The position numbers were made by a program, and so were the translations under genes. A stretch of 64,000 bases of DNA from Terribium retamae (GTDB lineage Bacteria > Pseudomonadota > Alphaproteobacteria > Rhizobiales > Rhizobiaceae), in the NCBI RefSeq assembly GCF_022347545.1, contig NZ_JAKREW010000020.1, forward strand, positions 33,808-97,807, written 5' to 3'. Under the pieces are notes generated by a model that was not told the DNA's origin, made no database searches, and worked only from the letters and a program-made list of their open reading frames with translations. Every line of letters begins with the position of its first letter. Within the stretch, counting starts at the first letter, position 1. Positions 6,295 to 14,771 of this stretch are shown one piece after another.

Positions 6295-7572
6295 TTAAGC
6301 CTGGATCAAGTGCTTGACGGCTGCGGTATCGCCAAGTTCACCGTCGAGGTAGATAAGACCGGCAATGCCCAGGTCAGGCCAGAAGCGCTCACGCAGAACA
6401 CCGATCAGAGGCGAACCAACCTTGCGGACGAAGTACTTGCCGAAGTCACCGAACAGCATCGTCTTGTTGCCGGTGGCGATGTTCGCCATGGCCTGGTTGA
6501 TGCTGTAGTTGTAACCAAGGATGTTACCCGGCACGCCGGTCTGCACGTTGCCCATGGTCCAGATATACTGACCGTTGCCATCCTTCAGCTTGCGCAGCGC
6601 AGCCAGGGTCAGGTCGTTGAACATGAAGCGAACCTTCGGCGACTGGCGATAAGCCGGGTCAACCGAGTGGATCAGGTCAATAACCTCGTCAAAAGTGATC
6701 GCTGCAGCAGCCGCGGCAGTCTTGCCGAGCGAGGAAGCCGTAACGATACCATTCGGATCGCCAGTGCCGTCACCGGTCGTAAGCTGCGTGTTGGCGATGC
6801 GGCCAAGGCGCTCACCAAGCAGCGAGCCAAGCAGCGATTCCATATTGAAGATGGAGTCGCGGGCAAGCTCAAGCGAGAACTTGACGAATTCGGTGTCGTA
6901 GCCATACGAGTCAAGCGACTTCTGGCCGAACGTTGCGTCTTCCGAACCATCATCCGTCAGCGCAGTGCCTTCGGTGTGCTGGCCGCCAGACTTCGACGTG
7001 TCGTCAACGGTTGGGATCTTGATCGGGTTGCCGCTGGAGGTCGTAATGGTCGTGCAGATGTCTTCATCGTACATCGGACCCCACATTTTCATGGAGCGGA
7101 CGATGAAGTTTGCAAGCTCGGTCGGGACCGTGTAGCCACCGGCAGTGGTCGTGCCAACGGTCTGAATACGCTTTTCAGCGTCAACCTTGGTCAGGCCGGC
7201 ACGCAGAATCTTACGCTCTTCCGGGTCAAGCTCGCCAAGATCGGCGCCACCAGCTAGGAAGCGGTAGAACACCTCGCGGTATTCCGGCTTGTCGCCTTCA
7301 ACAACGGCGCGCTGCTCGGTGTCGGAGCCATTCGGGCGCTTGGCCTTGCGCTCTTCTTCTGCGGCCTTGTTGATGCGCTCTTCGGCGGCAACAAGGCGAG
7401 CCTCGCGCTCAATCTGCTTTTCGATCTTGTCGAATTCCACCATGATATCATCATGGCGCTTTTCGAGTTCGGCCGAACGCGCTTCGTCGGTGTTCTTGGT
7501 AATTTCGCCCATAGCTTCGCGGGCGTCATGGACAAGCTTAGAGCGCTTGTCCTGAAGTTCTTTCAGAGACAT
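6295..7572 (-). CDS. Major capsid protein, HK97 fold
   Basis: The product is 425 residues from ATG 7572 (MSLKELQDKRSKL); a TTG one codon upstream is also possible. Residues 1 to about 110 form the charged coiled-coil delta domain that acts as internal scaffold and is removed by the adjacent prohead protease. The mature part shows HK97 hallmarks: FYRFLAGGADLG, VGTTTAGGYTVPTEL, PIKIPTVDDTSKSGG, QLTTGDGTGDPNGIV, FMFNDLTLAALRKLKDGNGQY, and the C-terminal FGDFGKYFVRKVG. The neighbours are protease and portal, the standard order. Confidence 0.95.
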   Translation of the reverse strand: MSLKELQDKRSKLVHDAREAMGEITKNTDEARSAELEKRHDDIMVEFDKIEKQIEREARLVAAEERINKAAEEERKAKRPNGSDTEQRAVVEGDKPEYREVFYRFLAGGADLGELDPEERKILRAGLTKVDAEKRIQTVGTTTAGGYTVPTELANFIVRSMKMWGPMYDEDICTTITTSSGNPIKIPTVDDTSKSGGQHTEGTALTDDGSEDATFGQKSLDSYGYDTEFVKFSLELARDSIFNMESLLGSLLGERLGRIANTQLTTGDGTGDPNGIVTASSLGKTAAAAAAITFDEVIDLIHSVDPAYRQSPKVRFMFNDLTLAALRKLKDGNGQYIWTMGNVQTGVPGNILGYNYSINQAMANIATGNKTMLFGDFGKYFVRKVGSPLIGVLRERFWPDLGIAGLIYLDGELGDTAAVKHLIQA

Positions 7573-7667
7573 CAAATATACCTATTGATATGAAAAAGGC
7601 CGCTAAGGCGGCCAGCAATAAGTGGCAGGGTTAGCCTGCCCTCCGGCTTAAGCCGGGTGACTACGGG

Positions 7668-8291
7668 TTATCCCTGCCGGATGCCCCGAATCTTCTGTTC
7701 CATTGTGGCGCGTTTTTCTGCAACGCGCCTAGCTGCAGCAGCGGCATCCTTGGCACGCTTGTCGCGCTCCGCCGCCAACGCCTCGGCTTCCTGGCGTGCG
7801 CTATTGAGGTCACGCATACCAAGCTCGGTATCGTCGTAAGCCGGGAACGCGCACGCGCTCACTTCGTAAAGCTCGACCTCAAGAACTGTGCGCTTGGGCA
7901 AGTCGCCGGTTTCGTCCCACTCCTGTTTAGTAACGCGGAACCCGAACGACATTCCACTAATGTCGCCACGCTCAACAAGCGTCCACAGGTCGCGACCGTC
8001 CGCCGTATCAGGCACGTCAATCTCGACGCGCAAGCCACGTTCATCAACTGCCAGCCTAAGAGTGCCGCTCTTTGTGCGCCCGATCACCCGCCCGGTGTCG
8101 TGATCTACCAGTGCACGAACATCGCCCTTAATGGCCTTGTCAAAAGCCGTTGGCGCAATACGTTCAATGAAATAATCGCCAATGGTGGTGTCGCTATTGA
8201 ATACAGCGGCATAGCCAATTAGCGTCTTTTTACCGTCGTCGGCCCGCGTTTCTACGCCGTGGACGCCGCCGCGCTTCTCAAAGTCTGTCAT
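7668..8291 (-). CDS. HK97-family prohead protease (peptidase S78)
   Basis: The product is 207 residues. The expected catalytic residues are visible: His64 in LVDHDTGRVIGRT and Ser115 in GDISGMSFGF. The N-terminus (GYAAVFNSDT, YFIERIAPTAF) is typical of the family. It cleaves the scaffold domain of the capsid protein during maturation. Its ATG overlaps the portal stop (ATGA), so the two are translationally coupled. The last 60 residues form a charged Ala/Arg/Glu-rich coiled-coil tail. Confidence 0.93.
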   Translation of the reverse strand: MTDFEKRGGVHGVETRADDGKKTLIGYAAVFNSDTTIGDYFIERIAPTAFDKAIKGDVRALVDHDTGRVIGRTKSGTLRLAVDERGLRVEIDVPDTADGRDLWTLVERGDISGMSFGFRVTKQEWDETGDLPKRTVLEVELYEVSACAFPAYDDTELGMRDLNSARQEAEALAAERDKRAKDAAAAARRVAEKRATMEQKIRGIRQG

Positions 8292-9586
8292 GCGGCTTGC
8301 GCCTCATCGTCCGTTGCTTGGTTGTCATTAGCTGCCGGCTCTCCAGCAGCCACAACCTGTTGAGAGCCAAGGGGCACCGTCGCCCCCTGTATGTAAAGCT
8401 TGTCAGCCGGACCGCCTTTAGCTGGTAGGTCTTCAAGCTCGCGCACCTCATCTGGTGTGCGAATGCCGTTCTGCACGGCCTGCCCGTAACCGTTCATTCG
8501 CGACGTGAAGTCGCCGCGCAGCAGCCCGTCCAGATTGTGCTTGACGTAGCGGCTTGAATTTCCGCGCCCGAACAGCTTAAGGTTCATCTCATCTTCAAGC
8601 GCCTTGGCCCACTGGCCGACAAGGTGCTTCACAAGATGCAAGTCTTGCTGTTCTGCATTAGAGAACGTCGCGCGCGACAGATCCTGCAGGAAAACAGGCG
8701 GTAGCTGGTAGGCTCGCGCAATTTCTTCGATCTGAAAGCGCCTGGCCTCGACCATCTGCCCCTTGGCGGGGTCAAGACCTACCGGGGATAGCTTGTATCC
8801 AGGCGGAATCGGGAAGACCGGTTCGTTCGCATCTTTCGCCGCATCGACCGATCGCTTGATATCCGCCTGAGCGCGCTTCATGGCTTCAGGGCCAGCCGGA
8901 AGCGGGCCTTCAAGCGCCAAAGGAGGAACGCCGCCGCCAGCAAAGAAGTTGCTGCCGTAGTCGTTCATCGCAAGCGCAAGCTGAATGGCCTTCGCCGCCT
9001 GCGATATTGGCCCATAATGCTTAAGCCCATCAGACTTGAGCATAAAGGGGATATCGATTACGTCGACGGCGTCATAATCCCTTGTGCCAGTTGGGCTGGA
9101 ATACTGATAGCTAATGCGGCCATTGATACGCTTAACGACCGTCTTAGTCGGGTCCATAGGCCAAATGGCCTCTACGCCCTGCGCTGAACGCTCAATCCAG
9201 GCGAGACCGCGACCACCGGTAAAAACCTGCTGCCAAAAATACTGACGGAACTTAAAACTACCCTGCGTTTCATTTGGGGCGTCGTGGATGACGGTTTGCA
9301 GCTTGCCGCCAACCTTAATCGGCCCATCTTTTGTACTGCGGTAGGCATGGAACGGCAGAGCCGCCAACGTCCTAGACATGAAGCTTACCGCATCCAACAC
9401 TGCCGGAACGCACAACGCACTGTCGATCGTCACGGCCGGCAGGTTGGCCGACTGAACGCCGAAAAATGCCAGAAAGTTCTCAGAACTAACCGGCACTGTC
9501 GGATTTTCGATGGAATTACGCCGTTCTGTCGTGTTTTGCGGCGAATCCGAGCCGTTTCGGCGGATTTCAAAGCCTAAAATCTTCAT
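8288..9586 (-). CDS. Portal protein, HK97 family
   Basis: The product is 432 residues. Diagnostic stretches are SALCVPAVLDAVSFMSRTLA, the FRQYFWQQVFTGGRGLAWIE segment, GYKLSPVGLDPAKGQM, and FQIEEIARAYQLPPVFLQDL with SNAEQQDLHLVKHLVGQW. It forms the dodecameric DNA gate. The last 20 residues end AANDNQATDDEAQAA, similar to an alphaproteobacterial tmRNA tag (see findings). It overlaps the protease gene and directly follows TerL. Confidence 0.95.
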   Translation of the reverse strand: MKILGFEIRRNGSDSPQNTTERRNSIENPTVPVSSENFLAFFGVQSANLPAVTIDSALCVPAVLDAVSFMSRTLAALPFHAYRSTKDGPIKVGGKLQTVIHDAPNETQGSFKFRQYFWQQVFTGGRGLAWIERSAQGVEAIWPMDPTKTVVKRINGRISYQYSSPTGTRDYDAVDVIDIPFMLKSDGLKHYGPISQAAKAIQLALAMNDYGSNFFAGGGVPPLALEGPLPAGPEAMKRAQADIKRSVDAAKDANEPVFPIPPGYKLSPVGLDPAKGQMVEARRFQIEEIARAYQLPPVFLQDLSRATFSNAEQQDLHLVKHLVGQWAKALEDEMNLKLFGRGNSSRYVKHNLDGLLRGDFTSRMNGYGQAVQNGIRTPDEVRELEDLPAKGGPADKLYIQGATVPLGSQQVVAAGEPAANDNQATDDEAQAA

Positions 9587-11488
9587 TTATCCGCCGTTTA
9601 AGCTGAAATTCGGGTCGTCCCATGGGGATGTGGCCACTACCGGCACTGGTGCACCGTCCAAAGCCGCGCCTACTGCCATGCAGAGTGCCACCGCCGCATC
9701 GATACGCCTGTGCGCTAATGACTTGACTAGGTACTTGTTGCCAAGCGCGTCCGGCTTGCTGAATGTAGCCGCCATCAGTGCAGTCATGACGAGTGGGTTC
9801 GATCTAAGACGAATCCGCCTGTCAACGATAAGCGACTCAACCTCGCGGATTGATCCAGGCATCCACAAGCCGCCAGGCTCCGGAAGCCCCTCCGCTTCGG
9901 CCTGCTCAACCAGCGCTTCGTCCGGCCTGCTGCGCTTCAAGCCACCTTGAGGGTGATTACGGTGCGTCAACTCAAGACCAAGCGCGCCACACTCCTCCAT
10001 GAATTCAGCATAGGCGTATTGGTCGTATGCGACCGCCTTTATGTCGAATTTCTTGGATGCCTGCAGAACGCTATAGGCAACATAGTCGTAGCGAATTCGC
10101 TCGCCTGGAATTGGTGTCAGATATCCCTTGGCAGCCCACTCCAAATACGGTGCCTTATCCGCCTCAGCCCGCTCTTTAAGCGTATCAGCAGGAGTGAAGC
10201 TATCCACCCAAGCGTCAAATGTTGGCGCCAGAAACTTGGTTCCGTCCGGGCGCTCCATTTCCTTGTGGCCAGTCGGCAGGACATACGCGACGCACGTCAT
10301 ATCCTTGTGTGACGAAAGATCCACGCCAAGGAATACAGGTTTGTTTTTGCCTTCATTCTCACTGACGTTGAAGTCTCGCATTACCGTTTCAACGGTCTTA
10401 CGAGGCATCCACGACGAATGAGCATCCGTCCAAACGCAAAAATAAAGCCGCAAAATGCCGGGTGCGTCTGACGGGAAGTTCTTCGCAAACGCAACCTGCG
10501 AGGCGATGTATTCCTTGCTTACCGTCACCCCCATGAGGGGGTTGGTCTTCATCCAGCAAGAATCGTCTTCTAGAGGATCGTCATCCTTATCTAGCGCACA
10601 AACGTACGAAAATAGTTCGTCACTGCCAGGCCACGTCTCGCCAACGTACTCGTACGTCTCATCTGGTGTTTGTGTCCCGGCCGCAACAGCGCAGGCCATC
10701 TCGTGTTCGCGCCAGCAAACGGAAAGGCGATCACTCCCGCTGTTGGTAATCATCATCAACAACGGTTGACGGCGGAACTTGAAGCCCGCCTCCAGCATTC
10801 GCATGATTTCCGGGCCGGGGTGTTCGTGCACCTCATCACAGAGCGCGAAGTGCGGCCGCAATCCGGAGCCTGTTTTCCCAGCCTCTTTCGACATTGGTCG
10901 GAAAAACGAAGCGGTCTTCAGGTGCGCCAGGTTGTACTCGCGCTCAAATCCGCCGCTCGGCTTAATCTTCTTCACAAGGTCCGGCGACTGCCGCATCATT
11001 TTCACGGCGTCGCGGAACAAAATGGATGCCTGGTCCTTCGTCGCGGCTGCAGCATAAATCTGCGCACCCGGCTCGTTGTCGTAAACGAGCCCGTACAGAC
11101 CAATGCCACCAACGAGTGGTGACTTGCCGCACCCTTTACCGGCCTCGATGTAAGCGCGTCGGAAGCGGCGCGTACCGTCCGCCCGCTTCCATCCGAAAAT
11201 AGAACCTAGAATGAACTCCTGCATTGGCTGCAGGACAAACGGCTGATTGTCGAATTGGCCTTCTGAGAGGCGTAGCTTGCGCTCGAAAAAGTTGAATACG
11301 CGGCGAGCCGAGGTGTCATCCCAATAAACTCCTCGAGCTTCGCCTTTTGCCAAGTCGTCAAAATGCCTGCGACAGGCGTTGCGAACATGAGGACCAGCAA
11401 CAATAGCGCCGTCGTGTACAGCCTGCGCATAAGCACTAACCCTTTCCAGTGCACTAGTCGTCGAGGTCGTCTTCGTCGTCTTCGTCAT
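9587..11488 (-). CDS. Terminase large subunit
   Basis: The product is 633 residues. The ATPase domain has a Walker A variant at residues 116-123 (AGKGCGKS) and Walker B with Asp218-Glu219 (FALCDEVHEH). The nuclease half begins at FLGVDLSSHKD and carries further acidic residues toward the C-terminus (AHRRIDAAVALCMA). It pumps DNA through the portal and cuts concatemers. The start at 11488 overlaps the small subunit gene by 35 bp. Length is normal for this family. Confidence 0.95.
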   Translation of the reverse strand: MTKTTKTTSTTSALERVSAYAQAVHDGAIVAGPHVRNACRRHFDDLAKGEARGVYWDDTSARRVFNFFERKLRLSEGQFDNQPFVLQPMQEFILGSIFGWKRADGTRRFRRAYIEAGKGCGKSPLVGGIGLYGLVYDNEPGAQIYAAAATKDQASILFRDAVKMMRQSPDLVKKIKPSGGFEREYNLAHLKTASFFRPMSKEAGKTGSGLRPHFALCDEVHEHPGPEIMRMLEAGFKFRRQPLLMMITNSGSDRLSVCWREHEMACAVAAGTQTPDETYEYVGETWPGSDELFSYVCALDKDDDPLEDDSCWMKTNPLMGVTVSKEYIASQVAFAKNFPSDAPGILRLYFCVWTDAHSSWMPRKTVETVMRDFNVSENEGKNKPVFLGVDLSSHKDMTCVAYVLPTGHKEMERPDGTKFLAPTFDAWVDSFTPADTLKERAEADKAPYLEWAAKGYLTPIPGERIRYDYVAYSVLQASKKFDIKAVAYDQYAYAEFMEECGALGLELTHRNHPQGGLKRSRPDEALVEQAEAEGLPEPGGLWMPGSIREVESLIVDRRIRLRSNPLVMTALMAATFSKPDALGNKYLVKSLAHRRIDAAVALCMAVGAALDGAPVPVVATSPWDDPNFSLNGG

Positions 11489-11846
11489 TGCTTGGGAGCG
11501 TTACCTTTGACGCGTCGGACGGCGTTGCTCCCATCTTGCCGAGGCACACCTGGTACAGGCTTAGGCCCTGAATGCCTAAGTCGGATTCGCCGTTCGAAGA
11601 GTCACCCATCATTCGACCACGGAGCTTTGCGGCAACAGAAAGCAACCCACGATGACTCTGGTTGAGCCACGGAATTTCCGCCGCGATTTCTCGCCACGCT
11701 TTCTTTGCGTTATCACTGAGCCACTCGTATGGCTCCCCAACCCCGGCCAGAACCTTTGGTTCTTTGCGTGCGTCGAACTTTCGTTTCTGCTTAACCGACT
11801 GACCAGTTATGTCCGCCTTGGCCTTCGGCGTTCTCGCTCTGGCCAC
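11454..11846 (-). CDS. Terminase small subunit (P27-like)
   Basis: The product is 130 residues, starting at GTG 11846 with GAGGG 8 nt upstream. The order MARARTPKAKADITG, FDARKEPKVLAGVGEPYEWLS and AWREIAAEIPWLNQSHRGLL matches small terminases of the P27 type found in rhizobial phages. QVCLGKMGATPSDASKV near the end is also characteristic, followed by a very acidic tail. It recognises the packaging site and recruits TerL, whose gene it overlaps. Confidence 0.85.
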   Translation of the reverse strand: MARARTPKAKADITGQSVKQKRKFDARKEPKVLAGVGEPYEWLSDNAKKAWREIAAEIPWLNQSHRGLLSVAAKLRGRMMGDSSNGESDLGIQGLSLYQVCLGKMGATPSDASKVTLPSNDEDDEDDLDD

Positions 11847-11933
11847 AGTCGACCCTCATATTTTGAATTGAAATCGTGTGCGCTTTGGGCCCACGCCGGT
11901 CCGGGGAATTGAGGTGTTGCAGACCTGCAACTA

Positions 11934-11948
11934 CCCCCCCCCTTTTTT
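11934..11948. repeat. C9T6 homopolymer in gap between HNH and terminase genes
   Basis: The 196-bp stretch 11847-12042 between the HNH gene and the small terminase has no convincing gene. It contains nine C followed by six T. A packaging (cos or pac) site is often close to the terminase genes, and this stretch would be a candidate region, but I see no specific site. Confidence 0.4.
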
Positions 11949-12042
11949 GTCGTGACATTTTTGCAACACGTTGATGTTGCGGCGCACCATACTTGTTGCG
12001 ATGCGCAATGATGCTGCACTGCACATAGGCATTTAGTCCTAG

Positions 12043-12435
12043 TCAGAGGGGCCACCCACTGGCATCGAACTGCAAGACAACCTTGCCTTTGTCCTCAAGC
12101 TGCGCGTCTCTATCGTGGTGTGGCTTGCACAACGACTCGTGGTTGTTCGGATCGATGAACAACTCCCAATTGCCGTTGTGCTTGATGCGGTGATTGACCA
12201 CGGTAGCAGGCTCAACCGTCTCACTGACAAGGCAACGCTCGCACAGTGGCTGTCGCATCAACTGCTGTTCACGTAGACCGTGCTTGCCGCACCAGATGGC
12301 CAGCTTATACCAGCGTCGGTACTCAGCAGCTTCGGCACTGCGTTGGTCGGGTCTAGCCAAAGATACTCCAGAACCCACCACCGAACTTAGCCTGCAGCCT
12401 GCGCCACTCATCTTTGGTGGTTTCTTTGACGCCAT
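12043..12435 (-). CDS. HNH endonuclease next to terminase
   Basis: The longest frame is 130 residues, but it overlaps the upstream small gene by 83 bp. A TTG at about 12361, preceded by GGAG and overlapping the upstream stop (MARPDQRSAEAAEY), is a plausible alternative start. The HNH core is clear: two zinc-binding Cys in QPLCERCLV, then VVNHRIKHNGNW and NNHESLCKPHHDRDAQ. HNH proteins beside terminase genes are known to support cos cleavage and packaging in many siphoviruses; here this is inferred from position. Confidence 0.85.
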   Translation of the reverse strand: MASKKPPKMSGAGCRLSSVVGSGVSLARPDQRSAEAAEYRRWYKLAIWCGKHGLREQQLMRQPLCERCLVSETVEPATVVNHRIKHNGNWELFIDPNNHESLCKPHHDRDAQLEDKGKVVLQFDASGWPL

Positions 12436-12487
12436 TACATGCCATCACTGCTGAATACAGTCGCATGAAGTCGGCTTTAGCCTGCAT
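12353..12487 (-). CDS. Small phage protein of 44 residues, unknown
   Basis: An ATG at 12487 has AAGGA 9 nt upstream and opens a 44-codon frame (MQAKADFMRLYSAVMACNGV, then KDEWRRLQAKFGGG). It ends at 12353, inside the longest HNH frame. Its helical, charged sequence and good ribosome site suggest a real coupled gene in front of the HNH gene. No family recognised. Confidence 0.5.
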   Translation of the reverse strand: MQAKADFMRLYSAVMACNGVKETTKDEWRRLQAKFGGGFWSIFG

Positions 12488-12533
12488 GATGCTGTCCTTG
12501 TGGTAGTGTAGACTTGACGGAAAAGGAGCTCCA

Positions 12534-12713
12534 ATGCCAGATATCGCCGAATATGACGAAGTCCTGGTCCGTGGCACTGTTGTGTGGGTGGATGCCGAAA
12601 AGGAATTTCGAATTCAATTCCCTGGCTATGCGTATCCGATCCCTGTCCAGGAGGATGCGATAAAGAAGGTGTTCAAGCACAAGCTCAAGCCGCTAAGGGA
12701 TAAGCCGGATTGA
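12534..12713 (+). CDS. Small plus-strand phage protein of 59 residues
   Basis: An ATG at 12534 with AAGGAG 6 nt upstream opens a 59-residue frame on the strand opposite to its neighbours. The sequence looks like a compact SH3-like beta domain: VLVRGTVVWVDAEKEFRIQF, then YPIPVQEDAIKKVFKHKLK. It ends 4 bp before an inverted repeat (12717-12861) that could terminate its transcript. Like 937-1260, it is an isolated opposite-strand gene in the late region and may be a moron. Function unknown. Confidence 0.6.
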   Translation: MPDIAEYDEVLVRGTVVWVDAEKEFRIQFPGYAYPIPVQEDAIKKVFKHKLKPLRDKPD

Positions 12714-12716
12714 AAG

Positions 12717-12861
12717 ATAGCCACGGCGCGCGGTAGGGATTCGAACCCACGTCCGCCGCAGTATTGAGTGTCGCGCCTCACTGAAGCGGTCTAGCGCGTC
12801 AAGCCCTTACTTTTTCGGGATCAACAATCGTCCAGACTCTGTCACGCTGCGCCGTGGCTAT
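12717..12861 (-). ncRNA. Candidate structured RNA with tRNA/tmRNA-like T-arm
   Basis: A perfect 13-bp inverted repeat (ATAGCCACGGCGC at 12861-12849 on the minus strand, pairing with GCGCCGTGGCTAT at 12729-12717) encloses about 119 nt. Inside, the minus strand reads GGACGTGGGTTCGAATCCC, very close to the T-arm of tmRNA, and there are further stems (CGCGC/GCGCG; CCC/GGG; GCGG/CCGC). There is no CCA end, the T-stem is imperfect, and no tag-coding part was found. It could be a phage regulatory RNA, a decayed tmRNA/tRNA, or a long terminator for the plus-strand gene just before it. Confidence 0.4.
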
Positions 12862-12881
12862 TGCTGCTAGCATAATTCGAT

Positions 12882-12924
12882 AGCGGCGGGGAGCCTGCAC
12901 TTGCGCTAAGCTCAACCCGCCGCT
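12882..12924. other. Stem-loop in 250-bp non-coding stretch
   Basis: The stretch 12862-13114 has no supported gene. It contains a perfect 9-bp stem (AGCGGCGGG / CCCGCCGCT) extended by GAGC/GCTC across a 2-nt bulge, and several smaller GC-rich complementary runs. It may belong with the structured RNA candidate at 12717-12861 or form the 3' region of the gene at 13115. Confidence 0.35.
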
Positions 12925-13114
12925 GAAACGCCAAGTCGCGCCGGAGGTAGCGCGCCAAGGCGGATAGAACGACAGCGGTCGGCGTAAAGCCTAACCCCGT
13001 GGCAAAGCCAGATTGACTGTCGCTATAGTTACGCCCGGCTAGTCACCTGCCGAGCGGGAGCTATGTTCGCAAACGTGCCCCTTCATAGACATACGTTGCG
13101 GGGCGGCGGTAAAG

Positions 13115-14080
13115 TCAGGCCGCTTTGCGGTTTTTGCGAAAATTGTTGTCGTTGGCCGCTACCAACGTCACAGCAGCGCCTTTGACAGCCGTGCGGCCCA
13201 CCTCAATCGCATATTTGCTGCCGCCGTACCCCATCCGCTCACCAATATCCTTCAGCGTTGCGCCTGATGCGATATCCTCAACAATTTTTCGCACCTCGCC
13301 TTTCGGCGCCTCCGGCAATTCACCAAGGTTGACGGCGCCAGATGACGAGTTGCCGCTTGGTTGGGCAATACCTCCAAGAAACTCTGCGCCTTTGGCAATT
13401 GCCGTTGGGCAGCGCGTAGCAGGAAACGGCAAATCTTCAAACTTTACTGAACCATCTACGCCAAAGGCTTGCAGTGTAGCGCGCGTCGTCTCTACGCCCC
13501 TTTGCGGATCGTACATAGGTGGCAATGCTGGCTCACCGCTAAAGGGACGCTGATACGGTTCGGCGTGCAATGGCGAAGGAGTGGTTGACCTTAACTTGAA
13601 CACGTAGAAGCGCGGATTGCGTGCTTTAGATGGCTCGTCAGTTCGTGCTCTTGTTTTATCACGAGGAGTGAGCTTGCGGCCTTTCTTGGTTTTCCCGTAT
13701 TCGACAAGCTGGCCTTTAACAAACTTTAACTCGCCAAACTGAATATACGCGTTGCCGTCTTTATCGCGCTTCGCCTCTGGCCTATATTCCTCACCTGTAT
13801 GCTTGTTTACAACGGCCCGCAAAAGCTCGCCAATGGTGGGGCGTATCTCCAGGTAATCGTCGCCAGCCTCAACATCCCAATTGCTGGTTGAGAGCGATTG
13901 CACGGCTTCCGCTACCGGTTCAGCCAATTCCGGATGGTTGTCATATAGCCACCTAAGCGCAGGCAGCGTACCGCGGTAACGAAGTTCTGGCTTCTTGGTG
14001 GGTTTGTTGTCGTTGGCTGCTTGTGGTGTGTTTTGTGCAGTAAGAGCGTCGGCAAATGATTTGAATTTAGGCTGCGTCAT
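13115..14080 (-). CDS. Phage protein of unknown function with two ANDN motifs
   Basis: The product is 321 residues. I do not recognise a family. The N-terminus carries AANDNKPTKK, followed by a helical part (ALRWLYDNHPELAEPVAEAV) and a basic middle region (KTKKGRKLTPRDKTRARTDE). The last 60 residues resemble a helix-turn-helix (VRKIVEDIASGATLKDIGER, then GYGGSKYAIEVGR). It ends AANDNNFRKNRKAA, strikingly like an alphaproteobacterial tmRNA tag in length and ends. It overlaps the GIY-YIG gene upstream by 14 bp. A regulator of the late genes that follow is possible but unproven. Confidence 0.75.
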   Translation of the reverse strand: MTQPKFKSFADALTAQNTPQAANDNKPTKKPELRYRGTLPALRWLYDNHPELAEPVAEAVQSLSTSNWDVEAGDDYLEIRPTIGELLRAVVNKHTGEEYRPEAKRDKDGNAYIQFGELKFVKGQLVEYGKTKKGRKLTPRDKTRARTDEPSKARNPRFYVFKLRSTTPSPLHAEPYQRPFSGEPALPPMYDPQRGVETTRATLQAFGVDGSVKFEDLPFPATRCPTAIAKGAEFLGGIAQPSGNSSSGAVNLGELPEAPKGEVRKIVEDIASGATLKDIGERMGYGGSKYAIEVGRTAVKGAAVTLVAANDNNFRKNRKAA

Positions 14081-14621
14081 AAACTTCCTCTAGCGCTGGC
14101 GTAAGAACGCAATAATGCGAGCCGAAATGATCCAGAGCCCTTTCGATGCTTTTATGAGCTTGATATGGAGAGCATTCAAACCACTCACCCTCAAGTCGAA
14201 TGCTGTCTGTTCCGGAATATTCGTGCGCTAGCTTCTCCACCCTGTCCGCTTCCCGAACCGTTGGCACCCAAAACACGCGATGAAGAAATAGCGGCTCGTG
14301 ATTGCCAGTTTGTAATGTAGCCAATCGCTTTGCCGGTGATGTTGCCTTCCCAATTTTCACGCATTTTGCATCAGATACACCAATCACATAGACGGCAGCC
14401 TTCATGACGGTAAGAATCTCACTTGCCGTCGAGGTCAGTGATTTTAGCGCTCTCAATTCAGCAATTCCGCTATTTTGCGGATTGCGTGGCCCTATCGAAA
14501 TTACCTTTCGATTGTCGTTAGCAGCCAATCGACGTCGTGCTTCCGCCAGATGAATTGCGTCCGTATCGTGAAACCTATCCATTGCCACAACGCCTCCTGG
14601 CGCACGGAAGTCCTTTGTCAT
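14067..14621 (-). CDS. GIY-YIG / T5orf172-like nuclease-domain protein
   Basis: Several starts are possible (14678, 14621, 14582); I chose ATG 14621, which has GGAAGG 9 nt upstream, giving 184 residues. The C-terminal domain reads AAVYVIGVSDAKCVKIGKAT, LATLQTGNHEPLFLHRVFWV, then EKLAHE and GEWFECSPYQA. This is the order of the T5orf172/MUG113 branch of the GIY-YIG superfamily. An AANDN motif lies in the N-terminal part, and the protein ends in Asp-Ala-Ala. The role in the phage is unknown. Confidence 0.7.
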   Translation of the reverse strand: MTKDFRAPGGVVAMDRFHDTDAIHLAEARRRLAANDNRKVISIGPRNPQNSGIAELRALKSLTSTASEILTVMKAAVYVIGVSDAKCVKIGKATSPAKRLATLQTGNHEPLFLHRVFWVPTVREADRVEKLAHEYSGTDSIRLEGEWFECSPYQAHKSIERALDHFGSHYCVLTPALEEVYDAA

Positions 14622-14738
14622 TGATGGCGCCCTTCCGGGTCCGCCTCCGTGCAAATTGAAGTATGGTTCGTTCCGCAATAAAATCCCCGTGCATCTGCTG
14701 GCTTATAAACGCAAGGCACTAAATATAGGTGCGGCACT

Positions 14739-14769
14739 GCCGCATAACACAATATATGCTTTATGCGGC
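14739..14769 (-). terminator. Hairpin directly after XRE regulator gene
   Basis: A perfect 9-bp stem (GCCGCATAA / TTATGCGGC) with a 13-nt loop begins 2 nt after the stop of the XRE gene at 14772. It separates the early block from the genes at 13-14.6 kb. The plus-strand side is followed by TTTTATT, so it could also terminate plus-strand transcripts. Confidence 0.45.
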
Positions 14770-14771
14770 TT

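Noticed and set aside
6010..7257. Long plus-strand frame of 415 codons across the capsid gene
   Set aside because: It is the antisense of the clearly coding HK97 capsid gene, with low-complexity Arg/Gly/Ala composition and no domain.
11791..12024. Minus-strand frame of 77 codons across the C9T6 run
   Set aside because: It overlaps the start of the small terminase in another frame and has no ribosome site; its composition is not protein-like.
12717..12861. Ordinary tRNA gene at the T-arm-like sequence
   Set aside because: No 7-bp acceptor with proper spacing, no anticodon arm, imperfect T-stem and no CCA; the enclosing helix is 13 bp. Kept only as a structured RNA candidate.
12717..13114. 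Two-piece (permuted) alphaproteobacterial tmRNA
   Set aside because: The order of parts is not permuted and no tag-coding frame was found; the ANDN-coding stretch nearby is the end of a normal protein gene.
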